Program-made: the position numbers and the translations under genes | Assembly: GCF_014982855.1 (NCBI RefSeq) | Contig: NZ_JADCKF010000003.1 | Location: 186,001-250,000 of the forward strand | Reading direction: 5' to 3' | Length of the DNA stretch: 64,000 nt | Source of the DNA: Pseudoflavonifractor gallinarum | Lineage (GTDB): Bacteria; Bacillota; Clostridia; Oscillospirales; Oscillospiraceae | Shown: positions 51,019 to 60,448 of the stretch, piece after piece | How positions within the stretch are numbered: the first letter of the stretch is position 1 | Layout of the letters: the number at the start of each line of letters is the position of its first letter | Notes under the pieces: model-generated | Database searches by the model: none | What the model was told of the DNA's origin: nothing | What the model saw: only the letters and a program-made list of their open reading frames with translations

Positions 51019-51426
51019 TTAGAAGGTCTCCTGGTCGGCCGCCTTCTTCTCCTTCTGCTGGTCAATAAAGGTGGTGACACGGTCCACCAGCTCAGGCACC
51101 AGCTCTACCACACGGTCGGCGGTGTTGGAGGCCGGCGGATCCACCGGCAGGAGCTTGACCATGTCCCCCTTCAGGATCAGGAAGGAGACCGGCGTCACCT
51201 TGACGCTGGCACCGCCGCCGCCCCCGAAGGCATTCTCCCCCTCCGGCTTTTGATGCTTGGTGGCAAATTCACTGCCGCCCGAGGCAAAGCCCACGCTGAT
51301 ACGGGAAACAGGGATGATGGTCACGCCATCCGCCTGAATGGGGGTGCCGATCACGGTGTTGGCATCCACCATCTCCTTGATCTTCTGCATGGTCTGCCCC
51401 ATGAAATCGCTGATCTTAGTTTCCAT
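51019..51426 (-). CDS. ytfJ: Spore protein YtfJ/GerW family
   Basis: 135 residues with KEMVDANTVIGTPI, TIIPVSRISVGFASGGSEF and the Gly-rich AFGGGGGASVKVTPVSFL. GerW-type proteins are needed for germination in some Firmicutes. ATG 51426 overlaps the DUF2953 gene by 11 bases. Confidence 0.88.
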   Translation of the reverse strand: METKISDFMGQTMQKIKEMVDANTVIGTPIQADGVTIIPVSRISVGFASGGSEFATKHQKPEGENAFGGGGGASVKVTPVSFLILKGDMVKLLPVDPPASNTADRVVELVPELVDRVTTFIDQQKEKKAADQETF

Positions 51427-52075
51427 ACTTTACCGCCTCTTTCTGTTGAGGGCCCTTGTTTGACATCAAACCGCCCGTTGTTTCCTTCCAGACTTTCCAA
51501 GCCGCATACCCACACCAGAGGCCAAACCCGATCAGCTGGCCCAGGGTCATGGACAGGGCCAGCGTCAGCCGCACCTCTGTGTTCTCCCGCGCAAAGTCCA
51601 CCGCTGTGCGGACTCGATTGTCCTTACACCGGAAATTTTGCTCCAAAACCGGCAGGATTATCCCACAGCTTGCGTTCACTCGTCCAAATGCCATGGCCGT
51701 ATCGCCCGGATCCTCGCCGCCCAGAAGCACATCCAGATGAAATACATCGATGCGGATCCGCCGGCGCAGCTTTCCGGCCGCCTCCCCGATGAGGGGCAGC
51801 ACCCGCTTTACCAGATCCAACACCCGATCCGCAGTCCAGGGCGGCCCGGGCTCCTTCGGTTTTTTCGGTTTCTTCGGCCGGGCCTTCCGTTCTTTTTTCG
51901 AAACCCGGTCGGGCTCGTTCTTCTTTTTCCGGGGATAGAGACGAATGGGCACGCCGCCCACACGCAGCCATATCCCCACCTCTCCGGGATGATAGCGGAC
52001 CTCCCCGCCCAGGCGCAGCTGTCCCAGGAGGAAAAGGGCCAACACGACCGCCCCGGTGATCCAAAGACCATTCAA
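51416..52075 (-). CDS. DUF2953 membrane-linked protein
   Basis: 219 residues with an N-terminal membrane segment (~4-18), a very basic Lys/Pro-rich stretch (KKERKARPKKPKKPKE), and a C-terminal membrane segment (~176-190). The family often lies next to ytfJ in spore formers. TTG 52075 overlaps the scpB stop as TTGA; the ribosome site GGAGG is close, so this start is uncertain. Confidence 0.75.
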   Translation of the reverse strand: MNGLWITGAVVLALFLLGQLRLGGEVRYHPGEVGIWLRVGGVPIRLYPRKKKNEPDRVSKKERKARPKKPKKPKEPGPPWTADRVLDLVKRVLPLIGEAAGKLRRRIRIDVFHLDVLLGGEDPGDTAMAFGRVNASCGIILPVLEQNFRCKDNRVRTAVDFARENTEVRLTLALSMTLGQLIGFGLWCGYAAWKVWKETTGGLMSNKGPQQKEAVKYGN

Positions 52076-52671
52076 TCCTCCATCGCCCCGCTCTCCGCCT
52101 GCGTGCGCAGAAGCGCAAGCCGTTCCTGCAGGGCACGGGCCGCCTGGCCCTCTTCCGTGGAGACCTGGGGCAGCTCGGGCAGATCCTCCAGCGTAGAAAG
52201 CCCAAAGGAGCGCAGGAAGGTCTGGGTCGTCCGGTACTGAATGGGACGTCCGGGAACGGCCAGCCGTCCGCAGGGCTCGATCAGGTCCCGGTCGGCCAGC
52301 TGGCTGACCGTATAGGCGCTGTCCACCCCCCGGATCTGGTCGATATAGGCCCGGGTGATGGGCTGAAAATAGGCCACGATGGAGAGCACCTCCAGGGCCG
52401 TCTGGGACAGCTTGGGCGGCCGCCGTCCCTCCAGCGCTTTTCGGATGACCGGCGCATGCTCGGGCGCCGAGCAGAGCTGATAGCTCTCCCCCAGCTGCAC
52501 CAGGCGCAGGCCGCAGCGGTCATACCGGTAGCGGTCGGCCAGGGCTCCGCACAGGGCGTCGATCTGTTCCCGGCTCATCTCCAGAGCCAGACAGAGCCGC
52601 TCCGCCGGCACCGGCTCTCCGGCGGCAAAGAGGATGGCCTCCACCGCCGCTTCCAGTTCCTTTCGTTCCAT
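52072..52671 (-). CDS. scpB: Segregation and condensation protein B
   Basis: Winged-helix kleisin partner of SMC. 199 residues: AAVEAILFAAGEPV, SQTALEVLSIVAYFQPITR and EPCGRLAVPGRPIQYRTT. ATG 52671 sits 5 bases after GGAGG; a GTG at 52677 overlaps that site and is rejected. Confidence 0.94.
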   Translation of the reverse strand: MERKELEAAVEAILFAAGEPVPAERLCLALEMSREQIDALCGALADRYRYDRCGLRLVQLGESYQLCSAPEHAPVIRKALEGRRPPKLSQTALEVLSIVAYFQPITRAYIDQIRGVDSAYTVSQLADRDLIEPCGRLAVPGRPIQYRTTQTFLRSFGLSTLEDLPELPQVSTEEGQAARALQERLALLRTQAESGAMED

Positions 52672-52686
52672 GGCCACCTCCTTGGT

Positions 52687-53487
52687 TTACGGCTCCTGCT
52701 GCGCCTTTGTTTCTTCTTCCCCGGGTGCGGACAGGACGGGGGCGACGGTACAGCGCCGGTCCGTCCCGGTGAGCAGCAGGCGGCGGGCCTTGCACAGCTC
52801 CAGCACGGCCAGGAAGGTGGCCACCACCTCCGAACGGCTCCGGCTTCCCCGGAACAGGGCGAGAAAATGGGTCACCCCGCTGTGCAGAAGACGGCGCAGC
52901 AATTCTCCGGCCTTGTCGGCCACCGGGTAGGGCTCCCGCCCCACAATGCCCTCAAAGGCCGCCATGGGCGGCGTCCGCTTCTGTTCGCTCCGGCTCAGGA
53001 CCGGGAGAAGGGCACGGTATAATTCTTCCTTCTTATGGGAGTAATGATACATCCGATCCTCCGGAAGACGCTCCGGAGGCTTGGTCATGTAATCCTGCCC
53101 CACCTTCCACCCCTGCTCCAGCTGGGGCAGGACCGCTTTGATGCGGGCATAGTTCTCATGGCTCTGGTGCTCCTCCAGGGAGGCCATCAGCGCTTCCATC
53201 TCGGACAGGGCCTCCTCGTCCTGGATGGAAAGGAGCATTCTGGTCTTGATGAAAATGAGCTGGGCCGCCATCTGGACAAACTCACTGGCGATCTCCAGAT
53301 CCAGCTCTTTCCGGCGCTCCATCCACTCCAGATATTGCTCCAGAATGAGGGAAATCTGAATATCCCGGATCTCCATGCGGTTCTTGCTCAACAGATGGAG
53401 GATCAGGTCCAGGGGTCCGGTAAAGTCCTCCCGCTCCTCCGAGCGGGACTTCACCACCCCCTCCAGATGGTAAATGGGGCTGTCCAC
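52687..53487 (-). CDS. scpA: Segregation and condensation protein A (kleisin)
   Basis: 266 residues: N-terminal EDFTGPLDLILHLLSKNRM typical of ScpA and a C-terminal winged helix (VVATFLAVLELCKARRLLL). Bridges the SMC heads with ScpB for chromosome segregation. GTG 53487 has AGGGGG ~8 bases before it. The C-terminal ~20 residues (SAPGEEETKAQQEP) are an extra tail. Confidence 0.93.
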   Translation of the reverse strand: MDSPIYHLEGVVKSRSEEREDFTGPLDLILHLLSKNRMEIRDIQISLILEQYLEWMERRKELDLEIASEFVQMAAQLIFIKTRMLLSIQDEEALSEMEALMASLEEHQSHENYARIKAVLPQLEQGWKVGQDYMTKPPERLPEDRMYHYSHKKEELYRALLPVLSRSEQKRTPPMAAFEGIVGREPYPVADKAGELLRRLLHSGVTHFLALFRGSRSRSEVVATFLAVLELCKARRLLLTGTDRRCTVAPVLSAPGEEETKAQQEP

Positions 53488-53499
53488 GCCGTCCGCCCC

Positions 53500-54189
53500 C
53501 TAACCCAGCAGCATCCGGAAGGGCGCGCTGGCCGCCCGGGCCAGCCAGTCCAGCACCCCGTCGCGGGCCCACACCAGGCCCCCGTCCAGCGCCCCGCTCC
53601 ACAGGACCACCACCAGGAGCAGCATTCCGATCCGCTCATAGCGGAGAATGGTATAGTAGATCCGATCCGGCAGCAGCGCTCCCAGCACCTTGGAGCCGTC
53701 CAGCGGCGGAACAGGAATCAGATTGAAGAGGCCCAGGCCGACGCTCAGGATGGCGACAGTAGCCAGAAAATCAATGACCCAGATCAAGAGCACACTCTCC
53801 GCCTCGACCTGGTATCCCACCGTGATCAGAAGCGCCCGCAGGCACAGGGCCAGATAGGCCAATACAAAGTTGGAGACCGGCCCCGCCAGGGCGGTCAGGG
53901 CCATGCCGCTCTTGGGGTGCTTGAAATAGCGCATGTCCACCGGGACCGGCTTGGCCCAGCCGAATCCGGCCACCAGCATCATCAGCGCGCCGAAGGGGTC
54001 GATGTGGCGCAGCGGATTGAAGGACAGCCGGTGCATCCGCTTGGCGGTGGGGTCCCCCAGCAGATAGGCGGCCAGTCCGTGGCAGGTCTCATGGACGGTG
54101 AGACACAGGAGCACGGCCAGGATCTGCACCAGCATCCACAGCATTCCCTGCCAGTCCAGATGATGAAAGAAATCCGAAAAACTTACCAC
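53500..54189 (-). CDS. Site-2 protease family (M50) membrane metallopeptidase
   Basis: 229 residues with HExxH as VHETCHGLAAYLLGD, the second motif NLIPVPPLDGSKV, and about six membrane segments. Typical of the scpAB-linked clostridial M50 group. GTG 54189 has GGAGGG ~8 bases upstream. First gene of the run to rluB. Confidence 0.88.
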   Translation of the reverse strand: MVSFSDFFHHLDWQGMLWMLVQILAVLLCLTVHETCHGLAAYLLGDPTAKRMHRLSFNPLRHIDPFGALMMLVAGFGWAKPVPVDMRYFKHPKSGMALTALAGPVSNFVLAYLALCLRALLITVGYQVEAESVLLIWVIDFLATVAILSVGLGLFNLIPVPPLDGSKVLGALLPDRIYYTILRYERIGMLLLVVVLWSGALDGGLVWARDGVLDWLARAASAPFRMLLG

Positions 54190-54261
54190 TAATCCGCCCT
54201 CCTGCAGCTATCCGGTCCTGTCTTCCCCCCGGTGGGGAGAACGGACCGTCCCGTAGACCTC

Positions 54262-54290
54262 ATTATACCAAATCCCCCTGCAAAACACAA
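54262..54290 (-). promoter_or_regulatory. Sigma-A promoter of the M50-scpAB-ytfJ-dac run
   Basis: Minus strand TTGTGT (54285-54290), 17-bp spacer, extended -10 TGGTATAAT (hexamer 54262-54267). Confidence 0.7.
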
Positions 54291-54312
54291 GGCGGCCCCT
54301 CTGCTCCGCCAA

Positions 54313-54355
54313 AAGGGGGAGCCCACCCGTCTCTTCGGGCAGACTCCCCCTCGTT
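54313..54355 (-). terminator. Terminator after the FAH-family gene
   Basis: Arms GGGGGAG (54315-54321) and CTCCCCC (54344-54350) with inner CCCG/CGGG pairing; TTTTGG follows on the minus strand. Confidence 0.75.
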
Positions 54356-54384
54356 TTCCTGCGGAGCACGGTGCTCCCACAGCG

Positions 54385-55137
54385 TTATACCACGTGGTTG
54401 CGCAGGACTCCGATCCCTTCGATCTCGACCTCCACCACATCGCCCGGGTGCATGGTACCCACGCCGGCCGGGGTTCCGGTGGTCACCACATCCCCCGGCT
54501 CCAGGGTCATGGAGGCCGTGATGAAGGCCAGCAGCTCCGGAATCTTGTGCATGAACTGGGCAGTCCGGCCCTGCTGCACGACCCGGCCGTTGAGCCGGGT
54601 CTGGATGGCCAGGTCGCTCCCGTCCACCTCGTCCGTGACGATGGGGCCCACCGGAGCAAAGCCGTCCATGCTCTTTCCCCGGGTCCACTGCCCGTCGCCC
54701 TTTTGGATATCCCGGGCGGTCACGTCGTTCAGACAGGTGTAACCCAGGATGTAATCTGCAAAGTCTTCTTCCTTTACATCCTTTGCGCGGCGGCCGATCA
54801 CGACGGCCAGCTCTCCCTCATATTCCAGGCGCTGCACAAAATCAGGCGCGTGGAGGGGCCCCTCCGGGCGATTGAGGGTATTGGGCGCTTTCAGGAACAG
54901 GATGGGCCGCTCCGGCACGCCCTCCCCCATCTCGATGGCATGATCATAGTAGTTCTTGCCAATGCACACGATCTTGGTGGGTTCGCAGGGGGCCAGCAGG
55001 CGGCAGTCCGCCAGCGGAAGGCTCTCTCCATCGTAGCAGATGCCCTCATAGGGTGCGCCGGTCAGCGTGCGGACCAGTTCTCCCTGGAGCACGCCCCAGA
55101 CCGGAGTCCCGGCGCGGTCAATGCGCACATACTTCAC
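54385..55137 (-). CDS. Fumarylacetoacetate hydrolase family protein
   Basis: 250 residues; FAH superfamily (acylpyruvase / 2-hydroxyhepta-dienedioate isomerase type), cleaving C-C bonds in 2-oxo acids or decarboxylating oxaloacetate. Metal motif in the PEGPLHAP to EYEGELAVVIG region (acidic triad); KSMDGFAPVGP and TLEPGDVVTTGTPAGVG are conserved. Substrate unknown. GTG 55137 has GGAGGG ~8 bases before and follows engB directly. Confidence 0.85.
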   Translation of the reverse strand: MKYVRIDRAGTPVWGVLQGELVRTLTGAPYEGICYDGESLPLADCRLLAPCEPTKIVCIGKNYYDHAIEMGEGVPERPILFLKAPNTLNRPEGPLHAPDFVQRLEYEGELAVVIGRRAKDVKEEDFADYILGYTCLNDVTARDIQKGDGQWTRGKSMDGFAPVGPIVTDEVDGSDLAIQTRLNGRVVQQGRTAQFMHKIPELLAFITASMTLEPGDVVTTGTPAGVGTMHPGDVVEVEIEGIGVLRNHVV

Positions 55138-55734
55138 TTACATGCCCTCCTGGTGGTCCAGAATGGCATCGAGCAGAGCCGTCCGCCCTTCTCCCTTCTC
55201 AGCCGAAAAGGGAATTACCTTTACAGATTCGTCCAGTTCCAGAGTCTCCCGGACCCGCTGGAGATTGGGCTCGATCTCGCTCTTTTTCAGCTTGTCCAGC
55301 TTGTTTGCCACCACCACGAAGGGGCGGCCGCTCTGCTTGAACCAGTCGGCCATCACGCAGTCGTCAGCGGTGGGCTTGTGGCGGGAGTCCACGATCAGGA
55401 CCCCGAGGGTCATCAGAGTCTGGTCGGCAAACCAGCTCTCGATCAGACGGCCCCAGCGGGCCTTCTCCGCCTGGGAGACCTTGGCATAGCCGTAGCCGGG
55501 CAGGTCCACCAGATAGAGCTTCTTATCGATGAGGAAGTAGTTGATATGGGTGGTCTTGCCCGGTGCGGAGCCCACCCGCGCAAAATTCTTGCGGTTGAGC
55601 AGCTTGTTGATCACCGAGGACTTCCCTACATTGGATCGCCCCGCAAATACCACCTGGGGCAGCATGTCACGGGGAAAATCAGCCGCCTTTGCGGCCGAGC
55701 GGATAAACTCCGCGTTATTCAAATTCAGCGGCAT
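55138..55734 (-). CDS. engB: Ribosome biogenesis GTPase YsxC/EngB
   Basis: 198 residues: G1 GRSNVGKSS, G3 DLPGYG, G4 NKLDK. Acts in 50S assembly. AAAGGGG is ~6 bases before ATG 55734. Downstream of lon, as is common in Firmicutes. Confidence 0.94.
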   Translation of the reverse strand: MPLNLNNAEFIRSAAKAADFPRDMLPQVVFAGRSNVGKSSVINKLLNRKNFARVGSAPGKTTHINYFLIDKKLYLVDLPGYGYAKVSQAEKARWGRLIESWFADQTLMTLGVLIVDSRHKPTADDCVMADWFKQSGRPFVVVANKLDKLKKSEIEPNLQRVRETLELDESVKVIPFSAEKGEGRTALLDAILDHQEGM

Positions 55735-55752
55735 AGCGCGCCCCTTTCTCGT

Positions 55753-55784
55753 GTTCCCCGCCGGAGCACGCTCCGGCGGGGAAC
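55753..55784. repeat. Perfect 15-bp-arm palindrome between lon and engB
   Basis: Arms GTTCCCCGCCGGAGC (55753-55767) and GCTCCGGCGGGGAAC (55770-55784), 2-base centre. No T run, so it may be an RNA-processing hairpin or partial terminator inside the lon-engB gap. Confidence 0.7.
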
Positions 55785-55791
55785 CGTCTGT

Positions 55792-58209
55792 TTACTGATG
55801 GATGGAGATTCCACCCGCGGCCGGGGACGCCTCCGCCGGGGCCTCCGGCAGCTGCCCGGCCCCCTGTGTGACATCCAGCCCCAGGGCGTAGGCCAGCACC
55901 GCATCCACCTGCTCGACCGGCAGGAAGTGCAGCGCGGCGCGCACGGTCTGGTCGATCTCCTCCAGATCCTTCTCGTTCTCCGCCGGCAGGATCACCGTAC
56001 GGATGCCGTTGCGCAGAGCGGCCATGGTCTTCTCCTTCAGGCCGCCGATGGCCAGCACCCGGCCCCGCAGCGTCACCTCGCCGGTCATAGCCAGCTCCCG
56101 CCGCACCGGTGTGTTGGTCAGGGCCGAGACCATGGCAGTGGTAATGGCAATGCCCGCCGAGGGGCCGTCCTTGGGTACCGCCCCCTCCGGGAAGTGGACA
56201 TGGATGTCCTTCTTCTGGTAGAAGTCGGCCTCGATGCCCAGGCGGTCCGCACGGCTACGGATGTAGGAATAGGCCGCGTGGGCCGACTCCTTCATCACGT
56301 CGCCCAGGTTGCCGGTCAGTTCCAGCTTGCCGGAACCGGGGACCACATTGACCTCCACTTCCAGCAGCTCACCGCCCACACTGGTCCAGGCCAGGCCGTT
56401 GACCACGCCCACCTGCTCGGTTCTGGGCAGGCGCTCCGGGTGATAGCGGCGGATACCCAGGAACTCCTCCACATTGTCTCCTGTAATGCTAACAGACTTT
56501 ACACCGTCTGATACGACACGCATTGCGACCTTTCGGCACACAGCACCCAGCTTCCGCTCCAGGATACGCACGCCCGACTCCTTGGTATAGCCGGTAATGA
56601 TCTCCCGCAGGGCGCCGTCGGTGAGCTTGAGCTGGCTCTTCTTCAGTCCATGGCGCTTGAGCTCCTTGGGGAGCAGGTGTCGCTTGGCGATCTGGAGCTT
56701 CTCCTCGTCGGTGTAGCTGGACAGCTCGATCACTTCCATCCGGTCCAGCAGGGGCCGCGGGATGGTGTCCAGCGTGTTGGCCGTGGTGATGAAGAGGACG
56801 TCGGACAGGTCGTAGGGCACCTCCAGGAAATGGTCCCGGAAGGTGCTGTTCTGCTCCCCGTCCAGCACTTCCAGCAGGGCATCGGCCGGGTCGCCCCGGT
56901 GGTCGGAGCCCAGCTTGTCGATCTCATCCAGCAGCAGCAGCGGATTGGAGCTGCCCGCCTGCCGGATGCCGGCGATGATGCGCCCGGGCATGGCGCCGAT
57001 GTACGTCTTCCGGTGTCCTCGGATCTCGGCCTCATCGTGGACGCCGCCCAGCGAGATCCGGGCCAGCTTCCGGTTCATAGCCTTGGCCATGGACATGGCG
57101 ATGGAGGTCTTGCCCACGCCGGGCGGGCCCACCAGGCAGATGATCTGCCCCTTCAGATCGGGGGCCAGCTGCTTGACGGCCACAAACTCCAGGATGCGCT
57201 CCTTGACCTTCTCCAGGCCGTAGTGGTCATTGTCCAGCGCCTTGCGCACGGCCTCCACATCGGCCCGCTCCTTGGTCTTTTTGTTCCAGGGAAGCTCCAG
57301 GCACACGTCCAGATAGTTCCGCAGGACGGTGGCCTCTGCCGAGCCAAAGGGCTGCTTTTCCAGCCGGCTGACCTCTTTCAGGAGCTTCTGGCTCACCTCT
57401 TCCGGCAGCTTTGCCTTCTCGATGGCCTGGCGGTACTCGGCGATCTCGCTGTCTCCTCCGGCCTCGCCCTCGCCCAGCTCCTGCTGGATGACCTTGAGCT
57501 GCTCCCGCAGGTAGTAGTCTCTCTGGTTGCGGTTCATGCCCTCCCGGACCCGGTTCTGCATGTCCAGCTCCAGCTCCAGCACCTCCAGCTCCTGGCGCAG
57601 CTGCCGGAAGAGCTTCTCCAGCCGGCGGACCGGCCGCAGCTCCTCCAGGATGGACTGCTTGTCCCCGGTACGCATGACGATGTTCTGTGCGATGTAGTCG
57701 GCGATGTAGCCCGGGTCCTCGCTGGAGATCAGGTTGAGCAGCAGATCGGGGGTCATTTTGGGGGCCAGCTCCACATAGCGCTCGAAGAGCTCATAGGTCT
57801 GCCGGATCAGGGCCTCGGTCTTGGCGGAACCACGCACCGGCTCCTCCGGTACGATCTCCTCCACCTCGGCGGCCAGATAGGGGGTCAGCTGGGTCAGCCG
57901 GTGCATCCGGCCCCGGGCTGCGCCCTCCACCATGACACGGACGTTGTCGCCCGGCAGGCGGAGGATCTGCCGGACATTGCAGATGGTGCCGATCCGGCAC
58001 AGATCCTTCTCCTTGGGGGACTCCACCGCGATGTCCCGCTGGGCCACCAGGAAGATGGGCGTTCCGCTGGTCATCGACTCGTCCAGCGCCTTGACGGAGA
58101 TCTCACGTCCCACGTCAAAGTGCAGCATCATATTGGGAAATACCGTCATGCCGCGCAGCGCCAGCGCCGGCAGCGTCACGGTCTGAATCTCTTTCTCCTG
58201 TTCACTCAT
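55792..58209 (-). CDS. lon: ATP-dependent protease Lon
   Basis: 805 residues: N-terminal substrate domain ([19 protein letters not shown]), AAA+ with Walker [10 protein letters not shown] and Walker [11 protein letters not shown], and the Ser/Lys protease domain with [11 protein letters not shown] carrying the catalytic Ser. Degrades damaged and regulatory proteins. ATG 58209 is better spaced from AAAGGAAG than the ATG at 58215. Confidence 0.96.
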   Translation of the reverse strand: MSEQEKEIQTVTLPALALRGMTVFPNMMLHFDVGREISVKALDESMTSGTPIFLVAQRDIAVESPKEKDLCRIGTICNVRQILRLPGDNVRVMVEGAARGRMHRLTQLTPYLAAEVEEIVPEEPVRGSAKTEALIRQTYELFERYVELAPKMTPDLLLNLISSEDPGYIADYIAQNIVMRTGDKQSILEELRPVRRLEKLFRQLRQELEVLELELDMQNRVREGMNRNQRDYYLREQLKVIQQELGEGEAGGDSEIAEYRQAIEKAKLPEEVSQKLLKEVSRLEKQPFGSAEATVLRNYLDVCLELPWNKKTKERADVEAVRKALDNDHYGLEKVKERILEFVAVKQLAPDLKGQIICLVGPPGVGKTSIAMSMAKAMNRKLARISLGGVHDEAEIRGHRKTYIGAMPGRIIAGIRQAGSSNPLLLLDEIDKLGSDHRGDPADALLEVLDGEQNSTFRDHFLEVPYDLSDVLFITTANTLDTIPRPLLDRMEVIELSSYTDEEKLQIAKRHLLPKELKRHGLKKSQLKLTDGALREIITGYTKESGVRILERKLGAVCRKVAMRVVSDGVKSVSITGDNVEEFLGIRRYHPERLPRTEQVGVVNGLAWTSVGGELLEVEVNVVPGSGKLELTGNLGDVMKESAHAAYSYIRSRADRLGIEADFYQKKDIHVHFPEGAVPKDGPSAGIAITTAMVSALTNTPVRRELAMTGEVTLRGRVLAIGGLKEKTMAALRNGIRTVILPAENEKDLEEIDQTVRAALHFLPVEQVDAVLAYALGLDVTQGAGQLPEAPAEASPAAGGISIHQ

Positions 58210-58249
58210 GATCATTCACTTCCTTTCTGGAAGACAGCAATATGCATAA

Positions 58250-58276
58250 CGGGGCGAGAGAATCTCCCTCGCCCCG
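58250..58276 (-). terminator. Hairpin between clpX and lon
   Basis: Arms CGGGGCGAG (58250-58258) and CTCGCCCCG (58268-58276); only TTATG follows on the minus strand, so partial termination or processing. Confidence 0.5.
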
Positions 58277-58288
58277 CTGTCCGTCTGT

Positions 58289-59611
58289 TTAAGAAACATT
58301 TCCGTGGGCGGGGGCGCCTCCCTGCTCCGCCCGGAGCTCCGCGCTGCCCAGCCGGGGACGCTCCGTCCGCTCGGGGTCATGCTCCACCGCAGGCGGGACA
58401 TGGTCCCGCACACTCTCGGCGGTGATGGTCACCTTTGCGATGGTGGGGTCGGACGGCACGTCGTACATGACCTGGGTCATGACCTCCTCCAGCACCGCAC
58501 GCAGGCCACGGGCGCCGATGCCGCGGGCAATGGCCTTGTCCGCCGCCGCCTCCAGCGCCTCCGGCTGGAACTCCAGGTCCACCATATCATACTCCAGCAG
58601 CTTCTGATACTGCTTGACCAGAGCGTTCTTGGGCTCGGTCAGGATCTGTACCAGCTGCTCCTTGTTCAGGGCCTGGAGCGCCGTGATGACCGGCAGACGG
58701 CCCACCAACTCCGGAATGATACCGAATTTGAGCAGATCGTGGGGCTGGATCTCCTTGTAGATCGCGGAGGTATCCCGCTCCTTCTTGCTCTCGATCTTGG
58801 CGCCGAAGCCGATGCTCTTCTTATCCAGCCGCTGCTCGATGATCTTCTCGATACCGTCGAACGCGCCGCCGCAGATAAAGAGAATGTTCTTGGTGTTGAT
58901 CTGGATGAACTCCTGATGGGGGTGCTTGCGTCCGCCCTGGGGAGGAACATTGGCCACCGTACCCTCCAGGATCTTCAGCAGCGCCTGCTGCACACCCTCG
59001 CCCGACACATCCCGGGTGATGGAGGTGTTCTCGCTCTTGCGGGCGATCTTGTCGATCTCATCCACGTAGATGATGCCCCGCTCGGCCAGCTCGATGTCGA
59101 AATCGGCCGCCTGCACCAGGCGCAGGAGGATGTTCTCCACGTCGTCGCCCACATAGCCGGCCTCCGTGAGGGTGGTGGCGTCCGCGATGGCGAAGGGCAC
59201 CTTCAGGATGCGGGCCAGGGTCTGGGCAAAGAGGGTCTTGCCGCTGCCGGTGGGACCGATCAGAAGGATGTTGCTCTTCTGGAGCTCCACGTCCTCCCCG
59301 CCGCCGAAGTAGATGCGCTTATAGTGGTTGTAGACCGCCACCGAGAGGGCCACCTTGGCGGCCTCCTGGCCGATGATATACTGGTCCAGGACCGTCCGGA
59401 TCTCCCGGGGCGTGGGAATGACGTCGGGAATGTCCAGCTGTTCGTCCTGGGATTCCTCGGGGTCGTAGGCGTCATCCAGAATACTCATGCACAGATGCAC
59501 GCACTCATTGCAGATATAAGCGCCCGGGCCCGCGATAATGCGGTTGACCTGCTCCTGATGCTTGCCGCAGAAGGAACAGCGTACCGACTTGTGTTCGTCG
59601 TTTTTTGCCAT
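58289..59611 (-). CDS. clpX: ClpX ATPase subunit
   Basis: Unfoldase partner of ClpP. 440 residues: N-terminal zinc domain (Cys12/15/34/37), Walker [10 protein letters not shown], Walker [14 protein letters not shown] loop KSIGFGAKI for ClpP docking and the C-terminal ClpB_D2-like domain. Placed after clpP, before lon. Confidence 0.96.
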   Translation of the reverse strand: MAKNDEHKSVRCSFCGKHQEQVNRIIAGPGAYICNECVHLCMSILDDAYDPEESQDEQLDIPDVIPTPREIRTVLDQYIIGQEAAKVALSVAVYNHYKRIYFGGGEDVELQKSNILLIGPTGSGKTLFAQTLARILKVPFAIADATTLTEAGYVGDDVENILLRLVQAADFDIELAERGIIYVDEIDKIARKSENTSITRDVSGEGVQQALLKILEGTVANVPPQGGRKHPHQEFIQINTKNILFICGGAFDGIEKIIEQRLDKKSIGFGAKIESKKERDTSAIYKEIQPHDLLKFGIIPELVGRLPVITALQALNKEQLVQILTEPKNALVKQYQKLLEYDMVDLEFQPEALEAAADKAIARGIGARGLRAVLEEVMTQVMYDVPSDPTIAKVTITAESVRDHVPPAVEHDPERTERPRLGSAELRAEQGGAPAHGNVS

Positions 59612-59656
59612 AATGTTACCTCAGTCACAGGCAACTCTGCCCGATTCAAAGATGTG

Positions 59657-59690
59657 GAAAGAGGAGCGGGCGACTTGATCTCCCGCTCCC
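59657..59690 (-). terminator. Hairpin between clpP and clpX
   Basis: Arms GGAGCGGG (59663-59670) and CCCGCTCC (59682-59689); TCTTTCC follows on the minus strand. Probably a partial terminator that sets the clpP:clpX ratio. Confidence 0.55.
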
Positions 59691-59695
59691 CCGCG

Positions 59696-60283
59696 TTACT
59701 TGTTTCCGTTGGTAATCACTTTGTCCACCAGACCGTAGGCCAGAGCCTCGTCGGCAGACATAAAGTTATCCCGCTCGGTATCCCGCGCGATCTCCTCCAC
59801 ACTCTTGCCCGTGTTGCGGGCCAGGATCTGGTTGAGCTTGTCGCGGGTCTTCAGGATCCAGTCGGCGTGGATCTTGATGTCCGAAGCCTGCCCCTTGGCG
59901 CCGCCGAGAGGCTGGTGGATCATGATCTCCGCATTGGGCAGGGCAAAGCGCTTGCCCTTGGCCCCGGAGGAGAGCAGGAACGCTCCCATGCTGGCGGCCA
60001 TGCCGATGCAGATGGTGGACACGTCGCACTTGACATACTGCATCGTGTCGTAGATCGCCATGCCGTCGGTGACCGAGCCGCCGGGGCTGTTGATGTAAAA
60101 CTGGATATCCTTGTCCGGGTCCTGGGCCTCCAGATAGAGCATCTGGGCCACGACCAGGCTGGCCGTTGTGGCGTTGACTTCCTCGCCCAGGAAAATGATG
60201 CGGTCGTTCAGCAAACGGGAAAAAATATCATACGACCGCTCGCCACGGTTGGTCTGCTCCACTACATAGGGAACTAAACTCAT
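59696..60283 (-). CDS. clpP: ClpP protease subunit
   Basis: Serine protease core of ClpXP. 195 residues with catalytic Ser98 (GMAASMGAF), His123 (MIHQPLGG) and Asp172 (ERDNFMSA). AAGGAG lies ~10 bases before ATG 60283. Second gene of tig-clpP-clpX-lon. Confidence 0.96.
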   Translation of the reverse strand: MSLVPYVVEQTNRGERSYDIFSRLLNDRIIFLGEEVNATTASLVVAQMLYLEAQDPDKDIQFYINSPGGSVTDGMAIYDTMQYVKCDVSTICIGMAASMGAFLLSSGAKGKRFALPNAEIMIHQPLGGAKGQASDIKIHADWILKTRDKLNQILARNTGKSVEEIARDTERDNFMSADEALAYGLVDKVITNGNK

Positions 60284-60402
60284 GTTTTGGTACTCCTTTT
60301 TTGTTCAAGTCGGGGCGCGCCCGACCATCCTCTCCGCGGCCGGCGGGCACTCACACACAGAGTATACCCGCGCGCTGGCGGATTATACCAAAAACGGGGC
60401 AG

Positions 60403-60432
60403 CTCAGGAGGCGGAACCTGCCGCCTCCTGAG
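60403..60432 (-). terminator. Hairpin between tig and clpP
   Basis: Perfect 12-bp arms CTCAGGAGGCGG (60403-60414) and CCGCCTCCTGAG (60421-60432); a T run appears 8 bases later on the minus strand. Confidence 0.55.
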
Positions 60433-60448
60433 TCCCGAACGGAGCGAA

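Noticed and set aside
60284-60448. CtsR-type operator before clpP
   Set aside because: No tandem GGTCAAA-like heptads could be found.
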